NCBI GenBank assembly: GCA_964631235.1
Contig: CAZVZX010000007.1
Span: 62,001-126,000, forward strand
Source of the DNA: JARKPK01 sp964631235
GTDB taxonomy: Bacteria > Planctomycetota > Planctomycetia > Pirellulales > Thermoguttaceae
Direction of reading: 5' to 3'
Length of the DNA stretch: 64,000 nt
Part shown: piece after piece, positions 63,156 to 64,000 of the stretch
Position numbering within the stretch: the stretch's first letter is position 1
Layout: the number at the start of each line of letters is the position of its first letter
Notes under the pieces: generated by a model
What the model was told of the DNA's origin: nothing
The model's database searches: none
Seen by the model: the letters and a program-made list of their open reading frames with translations, nothing else
Position numbers and translations under genes: made by a program

Positions 63156-64000
63156 ATGAAACGGCCTTCCCCCCTGCTTCTTCTCGGTTTCGTGTTTGCG
63201 GTCGGCATATTCGGATGCAAGCCGCAGCAGCCGTTCTATCTGTTCGAGGACGGCGATCTTTCGCACTATGTGGGCAAGGCCACCGAGATCGACTACCCCG
63301 ACGTCGATGTGCAAACGCTTGGCGAGGTGGAAGGGGCCACTCGCCCATTCTCGCTGGAAAACCGCGACGCGAAAGAAGTTTGGGACTTGCGGCTGGAAGA
63401 GGCGGTGCAAATCGCCCTGGCCAACAGCAAGGTGATGAAGTCGATCGGCGGCACGATCATCGGCCCGCCCGACTTCCTCGTTCGCAGTCCGGGCGCGGTC
63501 GCCTCGATTTACGATCCGGCCGTGGCCGAAAGCGATCCGCGAAGCGGTGTCGAGGCGGCGTTGGCGGCCTTCGACACCCAATTCCGCTTCATCAATCGCT
63601 GGGAGAAGTTCACCGAACCGCGGAACAATATCTCCAACCCGATCTTCCCTTCGGTCCGTCAAGACGATCAGGGCACGTTCCAGTGGCAGTTGAGCAAACT
63701 GAATGCCACCGGTGGAACGACCTCGATTTCGCACTCGTGGGTGTACCTCGACAGCAATAGCCTCACGCGGGCCTATTCCAGCGATTGGACCACCGCCCTG
63801 AAGGCCGAAGTGCGCCAACCGTTGTTGCAGGGCTTCGGCGTAACGTTCAATCGCATTGCCGGCCCGAGCAACCAGCCGGGCGTGTACAACGGCGTGCTGC
63901 TGGCGCGGATCAACACGGATATCGCACTCTGCGATTTCGAACAATCGGTGCGCAACCTGGTGTACGACGTAGAGACGGCCTACTGGGAAGTGTACTACGC
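63156..64000 (+). CDS. TolC-type outer-membrane efflux lipoprotein, 3' end outside window
   Basis: The first 281 residues of a longer protein; the frame is open at the window edge. The start MKRPSPLLLLGFVFAVGIFG-C is a lipoprotein signal with lipobox GIFGC. The segment LRLEEAVQIALANSKVMKSI is the typical opening of a TolC-family outer membrane protein, followed by VEAALAAFDTQFRFIN and AEVRQPLLQGFGVTFNR, then DVETAYWEVYY. A TolC family member exports small molecules or proteins with an RND or ABC pump; none is visible here. The ribosome site is GAGGT. Confidence 0.85.
   Translation, partial: MKRPSPLLLLGFVFAVGIFGCKPQQPFYLFEDGDLSHYVGKATEIDYPDVDVQTLGEVEGATRPFSLENRDAKEVWDLRLEEAVQIALANSKVMKSIGGTIIGPPDFLVRSPGAVASIYDPAVAESDPRSGVEAALAAFDTQFRFINRWEKFTEPRNNISNPIFPSVRQDDQGTFQWQLSKLNATGGTTSISHSWVYLDSNSLTRAYSSDWTTALKAEVRQPLLQGFGVTFNRIAGPSNQPGVYNGVLLARINTDIALCDFEQSVRNLVYDVETAYWEVYY

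Noticed and set aside
62742..63944. A 400-codon open frame on the - strand opposite the TolC-like gene
   Set aside because: The TolC-type lipoprotein on the + strand has a signal, lipobox and family motifs, and this frame has none.

Overview
The window comes from a GC-rich bacterium and looks like a planctomycete, probably of the Pirellulales. The evidence is the set of families typical of that phylum: DUF1080 and PQQ-type propeller proteins, a Tat-exported Gfo/Idh/MocA oxidoreductase, a BNR_4 protein, a PEP-CTERM protein, an exported terpene-cyclase-like repeat protein, a DUF11 protein, a zinc-ribbon/GYF_2 protein, a TolC-type lipoprotein and an orphan T2SF protein. This assignment rests on family content only; no rRNA or tRNA gene is visible.

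Layout. 1-12.8 kb: secreted or periplasmic catabolic enzymes (M60 peptidase cut by the window edge, BNR_4 protein, oxidoreductase, HtrA-like protease, PQQ propeller, DUF1080 protein) mixed with a radical SAM enzyme, a methyltransferase, ThpR and peptidase T. 13-17.7 kb: the macromolecular-synthesis block dnaG-rpoD, with a clear promoter in front and a terminator behind. 18-23 kb: orphan GspF-type protein, NAD-sugar epimerase, and a sugar permease followed by ribokinase. 23.6-29.7 kb: overlapping aspA-hydF, then a MoxR-like AAA ATPase with its VWA partner. 29.8-42 kb: ABC ATPase, several exported proteins of unknown role, creatininase family, orphan groES and a PEP-CTERM protein. 43-51 kb: DUF11 protein, PAP2 phosphatase, GT9 heptosyltransferase with radical SAM/SPASM enzyme, and the GYF_2 protein. 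51-60 kb: a decayed PIN-type toxin module, a membrane-inserted P-loop ATPase, the conserved phoH-HDIG-ybeY operon and a TPR lipoprotein. 60-64 kb: an HTH protein, a GT2 glycosyltransferase and the start of a TolC-like gene.

The most unusual signals lie outside the genes. A dispersed imperfectly palindromic element of about 60-110 bp occurs six times. Its ends carry CCTAAAT/ATTTAGG, and several copies sit exactly at start or stop codons, supplying a Shine-Dalgarno sequence or a stop codon. There is also a 112-bp tandem repeat with three small hairpins per unit next to the creatininase gene, a degenerate CGCGAAT tandem repeat between the sugar permease and ribokinase genes, and a 671-bp segment with a PIN remnant bounded by 41-bp direct repeats at the 3' end of the GYF_2 gene.

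Limits: starts were chosen by eye from ribosome binding sites and family lengths. No database search or structure prediction was run, so family names come from recognised motifs.
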